From: Pomphorhynchus laevis
Taxonomy: Eukaryota > Acanthocephala > Palaeacanthocephala > Echinorhynchida > Pomphorhynchidae
Length of the DNA stretch: 64,000 bases
Reading direction: 5' to 3'
Assembly: GCA_012934845.2 (NCBI GenBank)
Contig: WNNJ02001973.1
Location: 44,682-108,681 of the forward strand
Shown piece after piece: positions 52,130 through 61,904 of this stretch; the stretch's first letter is position 1, and the number at the start of each line of letters is the position of its first letter. Below the pieces are notes generated by a model. It made no database searches, was not told where the DNA came from, and worked only from the letters and a program-made list of their open reading frames with translations. The translations under genes and the position numbers were made by a program.

Positions 52130-52345
52130 CAGATGACCTAATTTCCCCATCAATTTATATTCTGATTGAAGGAATCGGTTCGACTAAACAGCATAAACTG
52201 ACTTTATGGTGTTTCGATTTTTAAGTCATCAGCAGGGGACTGCTGCAAAACTGGATTGAAGTGCAGCACCCCTAAACAGCTCACTAAGTCTTTCTAGTAC
52301 ATCCGTACTAGGAATTAATACTGGTAAGAGTGTTTATCACGAACA
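52130..52345. repeat. Foldback repeat family, single copy
   Basis: Opposite in orientation to the 50996-51222 copy and colinear with it: ATTCTGATTGAAGGAATCGG, the AAACAGCATAAA...TTTATGGTGTTT hairpin, CAGCAGGGGACTGCTG, GATTGAAGTGCAGCACCCCT, and the ACTAGGAATTAATACTGGTA arm. Confidence 0.72.
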
Positions 52346-52584
52346 TAGGCCGGTATTTATTTTTAAAAATAGATATTGGTTTATGGATTTTATTGTTATG
52401 ATTTTTTTACTGATATGATTTCCAATACCCAGCTATGTTTGTTTCTCAGTTTATGGATCTGGATCTATACATCAGTTTATGGATCTGCACTTCGGATATG
52501 TGATCCGAAGCCAGTCTGTCTGTATAAGTGTTTATTGATTAATATAATGTTTGTTGATTAAATATAATGTTTTATACAATATTG

Positions 52585-52590
52585 TTTATT
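52585..52590 (-). terminator. Candidate poly(A) signal of the canopy gene
   Basis: AATAAA on the minus strand about 105 bp after the stop codon. A second one lies at 52531-52536. Confidence 0.45.
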
Positions 52591-52695
52591 GATAATATTA
52601 ATATTGTTCATTGATGTTACTCCAAAACAAGAGAAAACGAAATAATGAAATTATTCAAAAATTGGTAGATTCGGTTTTCAGTTGTAGTTTTCAAT

Positions 52696-52910
52696 TTACA
52701 AATCCTCATGTCTGTGAGCGTTTTCATACTGTTTGTCACTACTTTCGTTTGACTCAACTGATTCGTCATCATCTCCGGCTTCGTTTTTTTTTATTACTTC
52801 TCCACTATCGTCTACTTCATCATCTTCAACATCTGAATTTGTATTTTCTTCGTTTTTGGAACCATTTTCATCGTCATTTAACGAAGGAACGTACACTTCA
52901 TATAGACACG
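52696..52910 (-). CDS. Last exon of the canopy gene (acidic tail, HEDL end)
   Basis: The acceptor ATATTTACAG precedes the exon at 52911. The exon starts by completing a Ser codon, then [16 protein letters not shown], followed by about 50 residues dominated by Asp, Glu, Ser and Asn, and ends HRHEDL, stop. The SCL junction matches the conserved Ser-Cys-Leu of human CNPY3 despite the 4.6-kb intron, which supports this distant exon. Confidence 0.8.
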
Positions 52911-55900
52911 CTGTAAATATTATAAATACAATATAATATATACACTATAATATTTTATAGTTGAGATCAGCTTCGATAATCAGTTTGCTAATTAATATTA
53001 ATACATCGATACTTAGATGATCAGTTTACGTATTGGAATATATTATTTACAGACGATGAATCAGAATAAAGATAAGAGGTCACCAGAATAAACTGCTATG
53101 TTATCAAGTTTCTAACCCTCGTACTCGACCCAAATGAAATTGTTATCTTATTCAGATACAAAGTATTATTCATTCGTAGAATTTTCCGCTTAAAAGTTTA
53201 AGTTTATTTTTAATAAAATTCTACTCTTTACATTTGTTTTTAATATTACTGTGTTGATTTATATATTTTACTATTTTTTGTTTAATTTTTTTTTATATAA
53301 ACCTATTTTTATTTTAAAATATTATTATATACAGGGCTTTGACCGAAAAGGCCGTTTTGCCCGCTCATCGTACATTACAACACATAAAACGAAAATATCC
53401 AAACCAAAGATAAGAACTTCTAATGTTGCCTTGATCAGCGTGTCTTATCCAAGTGTTGACAATGGCTTTGAATTGGCTTAATGATAATGCGGTCATGCGG
53501 TCATGATGTCGTGAGGCAATGCGTTCCACAACTTTCTCACTCTGCGTTGATTTATATATTTTACTATTTTCTGCTTGATTTTATTTTTATAGTAACCTAG
53601 TTTAAAATATGTATCTATTAAATTATTTAAATGATTTTGAAGAAAGCCAATATCATTACAAATTGTTGCAATTCTTAAAATTTCATTATTTAATGTATTA
53701 TATTTTATATTATATGGTATGCATGAATGCTCATGCAAAAATATGTTTCTTGTAAATTTAAATATGTCATCTTTACGATATAAATTATAGGTAGTTTTAA
53801 TTGATGTTAATTTAATGTTCATATCTAGATATACACCTTCTTTATCATTAATATTGGTTTTGTTAAGAATAAGGCTTTCTGGACAAGTTTGTTCACTAAT
53901 TGAATAAAAATTATTAGAATTAAATACACACATATCATCAATGTATTGAAACATATATTTCATTTATTGTTTAGATTTAGTTTTTACACAGTTATGAACA
54001 AATTCATATTCTATAAAGCTTAAAAATAAGTCAGCTATAATTGGGCTAATATTACTGCCTATTTGAACACCTTTAAGATATAAATTAAAAGTAGTTTTAA
54101 TGTCATTTTTACGATATAAAAGTTAATATATAATATATATTTCATATATAATATATGTATAAAAAATAAAATTATTTTTTTAACGTGGCAAATGCGTGCC
54201 AACGCACGCTTACATGACCACAACAAAACAAAAATGTAAATCATGTGTCGAGAAGGTGTGAACGGAGGAGGTGTTTGAATGTGATAAAGGAGGGAGCGCG
54301 GCGAACTTCGAGATGGAGTTGATTCCAGGCGAGTGGGGCGGCGACGAGGAAGGAACGGAGACCGTAGTTGTTGGAGTAATTGGGAACGTGGAGTAAGATG
54401 GAATTACGGGAACGCAGCGATAACGAGATGGGGCGAGTGTCGTCTAAGAAATGAAGGTTGATGAATGATGGAGAGCCGACATCAATGAGACGAAACGTTA
54501 CGAGAAGAAAGTGGAGTTTGATGCTGATGTAAATGGTGGGCCAGGAGAGTTTGGCAAAATATGTGGATGTGTGGTCGAAGCGACGGAGACGAAAGAGCAT
54601 TCGAAAGGCAGAGTTGATTATGCGTTGTAGGGGTAGGATGATGGATTTTGGAGAATTGGCGAAAAGGCTAAAGCAGTAATCGATTTTAGGAAAAAGAAGC
54701 ATTGAAAGAAGAGGCATACAAGAATGGAAGTCGATAAGGGGGCGGATACTGCTGATGTCACTGAGAATTAAATTAGACGAGTGGACCTTGTCGCTGACGA
54801 AGGGTTTAAAGGAAAGGTGATCAAAATGAAGTCATAAGATAGTGAGATTGTGAACTATGGGGATGATTGATTAGGCAAAAGATACAGGAGGTGAGATATG
54901 CTTGGTTGACGGGTGAGGATCTACATTATTTTGGACTTATCTGGGTTTAGAACGAGATAAAGATTGTAGAGATGTTTATAGATAGAAGAAAGATAGTTTG
55001 AGGCAGAAATTGCGATATCGTGTATGCGATGGGCGGGTGCATGATCATAGATGAGGATGTCATCCCGCAGAAAATAGGGATGGGAGGGGAGAATGATGAA
55101 TTTGTGCAAACGCGATAAGTACAGTGGGATAGATATTAGGCCAACCATACTACGAAGGAGGAAGAAAAGCCGTCAAACGAAGGCTAGAAAGGAGCATGGA
55201 GTGGTCGATGATGTCGAAGATATATATGTATATATGCATATATATACGTATGTTCATATGTATATGCATATACTGATATATTGTAGATATATATTATATA
55301 GTGATCAATAAATGTATATTATTTATATTATCAATATATCGAAGCATATATTTTATATATTTTCTATATATTTTTAAAACAACTGTAATTGGGTTATTAT
55401 TACTTTCTATTGATGTAAATTACTGATGTAATTTACACAGTTATGAACAAATTCATATTCTATAAAGCTTAAAAACAAGTCAGCTATAATTGGGCTACTA
55501 TTACCTCCCATTGGAACACATTTTACTTGTCTAAATATAGATGTCCCTACTTTTAAATAATTTTGATTTATCAAAATATTTAAGGATTCTATTAATTCAA
55601 TTTTATCCATATATTTGTATTTATTTGATGGTTTAATTTTTGTTAGATAGGCGTTATAATTATTATAACATATATATGTATATATTTTTCCGAATATAAG
55701 ATTAATTAATTTTACTAACGCTTCTTTAATATCTACTAAATCTAGATTTGTATAAAGCGTACTAAAATCGTATTTATTAGAACATATATCTTTTTAAATA
55801 CACTCTTTTTAAATACATTATTGATGATAATTTATTTTAAAATCAAAAAGGTTTATTTGTTTTTATTTATGCATCAGCATTAGTGAATACAGACAAGTTG

Positions 55901-57922
55901 ATGCAAGCATCGGAGTTTGCATCATTTACTAATAACATAGAAATTGATCAGAAATTTCGTTTAATTCATTCCCAAATCTATTTCGCTGTTACTACATATG
56001 ATGCTTACATTAAGTTAAATATTTTACGACATTCTTCACTGGTCTCGATAGATTACATACCCAGATACTAAGGATATCATCTTTATTTATTGCTTCACCT
56101 TTAGCTATAGCTGGTTAAATCAATTCTGTCATTGCATTGAAAAAATCCATTGTTGTACCACTTCACGAAAAGGAGAATCGTCATAATCCTGTAAATTTTA
56201 GATCAAACTTCCTTGAAAGTGTTGTCTATAGTGCATATTGATATGCTACTTACATCCTATCTTTATAATATTGAAATTGTTATATTTAAATCGTCTTGGA
56301 CGTACATGTGTGCCTAATCATTTTTGGTGCACGCGAAGTTTGGTTTGTTGCATTTACAACGGTAATGCTATTGATGAGTGTAATAACATTATTAACGCTC
56401 CCTGCGACGAAGCAAAAACTTAAGAGACTATCACTCTCTGCGCTCTCCTCCATATTTGCCTCTGAACCACTCTCTGCCTTCACAAGTCGAGTAAAATACC
56501 TGCGGTTCACCGTTTCGGTGAAATACTGGTCGGCGAAAGCTGACCTAAATAGACTCAAACGTATCTTGAAGATAGCTAGGTGGCTCTAAAACGGGCCCAT
56601 CATATGTCGTTGAATGGGAAAACCCAGGTGCGCCTTTGGGGCACCTGGGCTATCTCGGGATTAGTTCTCGTTTCAAGAGGACGTCCCTAAGAGCAATCAC
56701 TAAGGTTCCTGAAGCTCCTCGTCTCTCGTTTACCCAGCATAGTCCGCACCGACGGGATTCTTCGGGGGTGAAAGACCCCGGGTGGTTCAGTCGGAAGGCG
56801 GCGTGTTGGATCGGTTGGGGTACTCAGATCCCCAATATATTTGAGGTGTGAAGACTAAGAATACTTAATTATTCAGAAGAATAATTAAGAGTTCATTGTC
56901 AGTCTTATCTTATACTGTTGACCCTTGTTATCTGTTATTTATTTTTTATTATTAATAATACTTTATTATTCTTAACGCTCCATGTTGTATCTCTTTGTTG
57001 TTTCTCTTTTTTTGTTGTTTTCGCTCCATATTGTTTCTCTTTTAAAAATTATTAACGCTCCATGTTGTTTCCTACGCGATAAGATTTCCTTTTGCTAAAT
57101 ATCATAATGTTACTGATCATGATAATGTCCGATGTGGGAAGCGAATCCTTCACTTCGAAATTGATGATGATATTCATGTGCAAAGCTGTCTAAATGTGAA
57201 CGGTCCGTTTATCTTCAAAACTTATTGATGTTCAACAGGCACCTGTTTCGCAATGCATTTGGAATGCAATCTGTAACAATAAAAATTGTAATTTAAATTG
57301 CTATTCTTAATTCAATTTCTAATTCAGCAATAAAATAAAATTGATTTTAAATAGTTCATAATGATCCATTATTGATAAATAATTATTGGAGAAATTATTT
57401 TTGATCCAGCTCCAATAAAATATAAAATAAAATTGATATTACTTTGAACTATTTAACACAAAAATGTGAAAAAATATAAAAATTAAAAACTTACATGTGT
57501 TTTGTTCAAGGAGGACCCTATCTTCACAAAGATATTTTGTCAACGGCTCTTCATTCTTACTGAAATACCAGTCACGAATAGCATCTTCATATTCTTCAAG
57601 CATATAATTGCACTAAAAACAATATGGTTAAATTTGCTTACAAATCAGTTACAACATACTGATTTTTCTAGATTAGTAATTTCTGCAGAAGGATGATCCC
57701 ACATATCGTCGGGAACATCTAAGACAACCTTTACACCGCGATTTCTAAATGTAAATTAAGTTAACTTCCTAAAATGTTCGTACATACCGAAGACCCCATA
57801 ACGAATCCATTGTTTGCGAACGGCCTTTAGCGTACCTATTACTTCCAGATCGTTCTGCGTGTACATTGTATTCAAGAATTCGCGCACACAACGAATCAAG
57901 AACTTCTGTTAAGCGCGTTTCA
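52696..57922 (-). CDS. Canopy family protein (CNPY3/CNPY4-like), four C-terminal exons
   Basis: Exons on the minus strand: 57788-57922, 57660-57744, 57495-57612 and 52696-52910. All junctions are AG/GT and keep frame. Introns are 43, 47 and 4,584 bp. The protein reads [80 protein letters not shown], then YLCEDRV and, across the long intron, NTSCLYE. These match the saposin-like canopy core, including its Cys pattern. Canopy proteins are ER-resident co-chaperones (CNPY3 assists Toll-like receptor folding). The C-terminus is a long acidic tail ending HEDL, an ER-retrieval type signal, as expected. The N-terminal exon(s) with the signal peptide and first Cys pair are not in the window. They probably lie upstream, beyond the RTE insertion at 58.2-63.4 kb. 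CNPY3 versus CNPY4 cannot be decided by eye; the SETRL...HAER and terminal EDL fit CNPY4 slightly better. Confidence 0.85.
53058..53330 (-). mobile_element. Penelope-associated 3' region with motif block
   Basis: GAGGTCACCAG, CTGCTATGTT and CTCGACCC lie in the same order as at 46.64 and 39.96 kb, followed by the AT-rich stretch with CAGATACAAAGTATTATTCA. It belongs to the Penelope-like copy that continues after a CR1 scrap at 53.55 kb. Confidence 0.5.
53490..53545 (-). pseudogene. CR1-type ORF2 terminal scrap
   Basis: [19 protein letters not shown] is the RVVxLWNxLP end of CR1 ORF2. It is fused in frame to the end of the Penelope RT frame by chance or rearrangement. Confidence 0.5.
53546..54120 (-). 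pseudogene. Penelope-like element, reverse transcriptase C-terminal half
   Basis: Minus-strand order: [20 protein letters not shown] (motif B region), a stop, then [20 protein letters not shown] (catalytic YIDD), [60 protein letters not shown] and [10 protein letters not shown]. These are Penelope RT landmarks rather than LINE ones. The GIY-YIG endonuclease expected downstream is not present. Confidence 0.8.
54175..55215 (-). mobile_element. LINE B, minus copy, 5'-truncated with internal deletions
   Basis: The minus frame 54717-54241 holds the C-terminus ([54 protein letters not shown]). Further 5' lie FDRHHL-type and NPDKSKIM fragments, [17 protein letters not shown] and remnants to 55215. 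The 3' tail holds the hairpin at 54194-54209. The copy sits in the long intron of the canopy gene, on the same strand. Confidence 0.85.
54194..54209 (-). promoter_or_regulatory. LINE B 3'-tail hairpin
   Basis: The stem GCGTGC / GCACGC is perfect, with loop GTTG in element orientation. Confidence 0.62.
55216..55399. other. (AT)-rich simple-sequence stretch
   Basis: Alternating TATATG/TATACG-type repeats (55220-55310). No gene. Confidence 0.6.
55400..55815 (-). pseudogene. Penelope-like element, reverse transcriptase N-terminal half
   Basis: Minus-strand order: [20 protein letters not shown] (motif A, the DFSTLYT box of Penelope RTs), [50 protein letters not shown] (motif B) and [19 protein letters not shown]. 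It complements the C-terminal half at 53.5-54.1 kb; the two overlap at motif B, so they could be one copy split by the LINE B insertion at 54.2-55.2 kb or two copies. Confidence 0.78.
55883..56240 (+). pseudogene. CR1-type LINE RT N-terminal fragment
   Basis: [16 protein letters not shown] resembles the GPDxIP box. After stops, [20 protein letters not shown] followed by RSN corresponds to the KKSxVVPIHKKG...NYRPI box of CR1 RTs. Short and broken. Confidence 0.5.
56241..56589. other. Unassigned stretch with opposing open frames
   Basis: Frames of about 90 codons exist on both strands over 56286-56589 ([20 protein letters not shown] on plus). Neither resembles a known family, and they are mutual shadows. 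Confidence 0.3.
56590..56860. other. GC-rich structured segment of unknown nature
   Basis: Strikingly GC-rich against its AT-rich surroundings. It holds a perfect 9-bp hairpin (CCCAGGTGC, 9-nt loop, GCACCTGGG at about 56623-56649) and a second stem GGGGTGAAAGACCCC at about 56766-56780. No rRNA, tRNA or snRNA signature is recognised. It may be the 3' UTR of a retroelement. It lies inside the canopy intron. Confidence 0.4.
56861..57488. other. AT-rich intronic spacer
   Basis: Repeated ACGCTCCATGTTGT units (56980-57075, three copies) are the only notable feature. Confidence 0.45.
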
Positions 57923-58240
57923 CTTAAATGAAATTACGGCATTTATTTAGCAAGTATTTTATCTGATAAAATAAAAATAACAATAAAATTTTCATAATAA
58001 AATATATTTAAATTTACTTTAAATTTAAACAATAAAACTTTTAATTAAAAATTTAGTCAATTATTTAGAAATAATTGATTATTGGGTTGTTTTCAAAGAT
58101 GATTAAAAAATTTTAATTTTAGAACTTAAAACATGTTTTTAATCCTTATCCTCTTAGTACAAGCAAATAAAATATATATGCACGCTAATTATTATTATAG
58201 AATGTTATATTCCAATTTTATTGTCGAAGCCGATTTTCAT
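57923..58240. other. AT-rich intron sequence upstream of the first visible canopy exon
   Basis: It begins with the acceptor TTTCATTTAAG on the minus strand at 57923. No earlier canopy exon could be found here. Confidence 0.5.
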
Positions 58241-60144
58241 TTGAGGTAATAAAATGGGGTCGTTAAGTGAGGGCTCAGTTGATTCGTCATTAGTGATAGG
58301 GTCGGTTCGGGTCTCGCCTATTGTCAACTAAACTCCGGGTAGTGGGGTTTGCGCAACACCTGGATATTCAGGCGGCTATTAACTAATCAGTTTGTATCAG
58401 CCGTAGGGATAGTTCGTTGGTGGACTACCTCGAATCCATCTTATAACCACAACGTCGATTAATCTTAAAAAAGACAGGTGGGTCAATGAGGTCTTGTTTC
58501 TCACAACAGAAGATATTATATTATTGGAGGATATATGGGACAACAGAGATATGAATAAATTTCCTTGCAGTAAATGATATTGGATTACCAAAGGATGTTG
58601 GGACAGCAGATAACTGAACAAAAACAACGAAAATGATAATGACTACGAGATACAATTTATAGGATCAAAGTCGGAACGGTAGACAGCTTACCACTGACTA
58701 AAGGAATTGCCAAAGTCGGGTAATGTACGTTCGGCCAGTTGCCTGGAATGGCGGACCAAATGTCGACGGTCATTACAGTGGACTATTATTTCTGCGGGAA
58801 CGTGGAACGTTACTTCGCTGGCAGGGAAATAACCAGATCTATTGAGGGAGGTAAATCGCTTCGGTCTTGAAATAGTCGGAGTTACCTCTCTTCATTATTC
58901 TGGTTTTGGTAATCAACTTTTGGATTAAGGTTGGACTTGGCACTATTCGGGAGTATCTCAGGGAAAACGTCGACAGGTGTGTGTGGGAATACTCACAAAA
59001 CCCCGGTTGTCGTTTGCTGCAGAGAAGTTTTACCCAATAAATAAAAGATTAGTGTCCTTGATACTTGTAATCAAATGAGAAAGGGTTAAATGTTGTGTGT
59101 GCTTATGAAACCAACACTAGCTCCGTACTTAATAGTAAACCTGTAGGTGATTCTCACATTTTATTAGTCGACATCAATGCCCACGTTACCAATGACTGTG
59201 TTACCTGGAAGGAAGTGGTTGGAAGAAACGGTGCTGATATGAACAAGAGTGGTGTTGAGATATTGCATTTTTATTCTCGTAAAAATTTTTCAATAACAAA
59301 CCCCCTTGTTCGAACATAAAGAGATCAATCGACACACATTGCATCATGATACTCTTAGTTAACGATCAAGGATCGATTTTATAATCGTATCATCTGATTT
59401 GCGATTATATGATATGGATACACTTATGAAGATAGGGTTTGAACTGTCAACTGACCACTACCTTGTAGTTAGTAAAATTCGCTACGAAAGTAGGCTAACA
59501 GACATACCTAGGAAAGCTAAACGTTTTGTTAAGGTTCGTGAAAACGTCTGGAATATTCTTCTTAAAGGGAAGTCTTTACTCATATATTCGGGTGGACTTT
59601 ACTTAATTGCAGGAAGAGGTGGACAATATCAAACAAGAATGGTGGATGTTCAAAACTTCGCTTTACAAATTGATTTTAAAGAGCTGTGGTTCGAAGAGTG
59701 TAGGTGTTTGTTTTGGAGGCAATCCTAGGTTGCTGGACATCAGTAGTAAAAGCTGCCATTCAAGAGAAAAAAGTGGCTTATAAGGCAACCTTGTCTGATA
59801 GGTAACCTGATGCTGTAGACAGGTATCGACATGCCCAAAGAGCTGCAGCTCTAGTAGTTGCTGAGTCAAAGAAAGCAATTTTGGTGAAGTTTGCTGAGCG
59901 TATCAAACTTGATTATCGGTCTTCTTCTAAGATGTTCTTTAGAACTATCTAAGTCCATCGTGTTGAAAAGCAGAAATTTGCCCAGACTGTTTTAGACAAT
60001 CATGGGTATTTGCGAACCGATATTGAAGACATACTTAGTCGTTGGAAAGCGAATTGTAGATGTATCCTTAATAGGCTGACGTGCCTTCTCTGATGAAAGA
60101 AGAATCTTCAAACTTAATGGATGATCATATTACCTTGACAGAGG
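58241..60144 (+). mobile_element. RTE/Rex3-like LINE, second copy, endonuclease part
   Basis: A GC-richer leader (58241-58660) is followed by endonuclease sequence: RSWNVTSLAGK-like at 58790-58830, LLVDINAHVTNDCVTWKEVV, GRNGADMNKSGVEILHFYSR and KNFSITN. Then come FELSTDHYLVVSKIRYESRL (the D-H pair) and RKAKRFVKVRENVW. After breaks there is AEFAERIKLDYRSSS-like connector sequence. It aligns with 7262-8770. Stops and shifts are frequent. A LINE B interrupts at 60156. Confidence 0.85.
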
Positions 60145-60155
60145 TCATTACTGTT
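60145..60155 (+). repeat. Target-site duplication, left (TCATTACTGTT)
   Basis: It pairs with TCATACTGTT at 61895-61904, one base shorter. It marks the LINE B insertion into the RTE copy. Confidence 0.7.
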
Positions 60156-61894
60156 AAAAAAAGATTTATTATAACGTAGCAAATGCGTGCCAGCGCACGC
60201 TTACATGACCACAACAAAACAAAACTGTAAATCAGGTGTCGAGAAGGTGTGAACGGAGGAGGTGTTTGAATGTGATAAAGGAGGGGGCGCGGCGGACGTC
60301 GAGAGGGAGTTGATTCCAGGCGAGTGAGGCGGCGACGAGGAAGGATCGGAGATCCGTAGTTGTTGGAGTAATTAGGAACGTGGAGTAAGAGGGTATGACA
60401 GGAACGAAGCGATAGCGAGGTGGGGCGAGTATCGTCTAAGAAAGGAAGGTTGATGAACGATGGGGAGCCGACAGCGATGAGACGAAAAGTAACGAGAAGA
60501 AGGCGGAGTTTGATGCGGATGTGGATGGTGGGCCAGGAGAGTTGGGCAAAATATGTGGATGTGTGGTCGAAGCGACGGAGACGAAAGAGCAATCGAACGG
60601 CGGTGTTGATTATTCGTTGTAGGGGTAGGATGATGGATTTTGGAGAATTGGCGAAAAGGCTAAGGCAGTAATCGATTTTAGGGAAAAGAAGCGATGAAAG
60701 AAGAGACATACAAGAACGGAAGTCGATAAGGGGGCGGATACGGCGGATGTCACGGAGAATTAAGTTAGACGAGCGGACCTTGTCACGGACGAAGGGTTTA
60801 AGGGAAAGGTGATCATCGAAATGGAAGCCTAAGAAAGTGAGATTGTGGACTATGGGGATGATCGATGAGGCAAAATATACAGTGGGAGGAGATATGTTTG
60901 GTTTACGGGGAGGATCCACATTATTTTGGACTTTTCGGGGTTTAGAACGAGATGGAGATTGGAGAGACGTTTGTAGATAGAAGAAAGACAGTTGGAGGCA
61001 GAAATGCCGATATCGTGTATGCGATGTGCGGGTGCATGAGCATAGATTAGAATGTCATCGGCGTATTGCATGACGTTAAAGGAAAAAGGTTTGATAAACG
61101 GAGATAGATCGCCAAGCAGAAGAGAGAAAAGCAGGGGACCTAGGACTGAACCTTGTGGGACCCCGCAAAAAATAGGGATGGGAGGGGAGGATGATGAATT
61201 AGAACAGACGCGAAAGGAACGGTCGGATAGATATGAGGCAAACCATGCTACGGAAGAAGAAAAGCCGTAATCATAACGAAGGCGAGAAAGGAGGACGGAG
61301 TGGTCGACAATGTCGAATGCGAAGGAGAGGTCGAGGGAGATGAGAACACTATATAGAGCCTTGTCTCGAGAAATGAGTAAGTCGTTGTACACTTTTATGC
61401 ATGCGATTTCTGTGGAGTGATTAGAGCGGAAAGCGGATTGGAAAGGAGGGTACAGATTGGATGAGGAGAGATAAGCGTTGATCTGTATTAAGATGAGGCG
61501 TTCTAAGAGCGTAGAAAGAGTAGGGAGTAGTGAAATGGGGCAATAGCTTGAAGGAAGGGAGGGGTCGAGCAATTGTTTCTTAAGGAGGGGACGAACGATT
61601 GCGGATTTCCAGTGTGAAGGGAAGATACGACTGCGGATGGACGAGTTAAACAAGGTTGTGAGAAATGGGGATATCGATGAGCATATAGATTTTAATATGT
61701 GAGTAGGCAGGGGATCGGCAGGTGAGGTTTTGTTGGGCAAGGACATGAGGACAGATGATACTTCTGTAGGTGAGACTGGGAGAAGATGAAAGAGTTCCGG
61801 AAGGATGAGGCTAGACTGGGCAGAGTGGGATAGGATGAAGACCGGGGTGTGAGAGAGCAACGTGGATACTTTAGTCTGGAGAAATGACGAATAA
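60156..61894 (-). mobile_element. LINE B, minus copy, 5'-truncated, best-preserved RT of this family
   Basis: The minus frame 61860-60850 carries EVSSVLMSLPNKTSPADPLP, SSYCPISLLPTLSTLLERLI, FQSAFRSNHSTEIACIKVYN, ISLDLSFAFDIVDHSVLLSR, GVPQGSVLGPLLFSLLLGDL and the catalytic MQYADDILIYAHAP. A 1-base shift near 60910 leads to the C-terminal frame ([40 protein letters not shown]). The 3' UTR has the hairpin at 60185-60200. LINE B keeps a Glu (PELFHLLPV) where both LINE A copies have a stop. Confidence 0.9.
60185..60200 (-). promoter_or_regulatory. LINE B 3'-tail hairpin
   Basis: The stem GCGTGC / GCACGC is perfect, with loop GCTG in element orientation. Confidence 0.65.
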
Positions 61895-61904
61895 TCATAC
61901 TGTT

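Noticed and set aside
51115-52245. Hammerhead-like core: CTGATGA at 51124-51131 (plus) and, on the minus strand of 52130-52245, CTGATGA followed by GAAAC and a closing stem
   Set aside because: Stem III and the core boxes look tempting. But no stem I can be formed between the bases before CTGATGA and those after the would-be cleavage site, stem II does not close at the correct positions, and the GAAA box is lost in the other copy.
56286-56589. Open frames of 90-97 codons on both strands
   Set aside because: They are mutual shadows without family resemblance, signal sequence or conserved residues that I can recognise.
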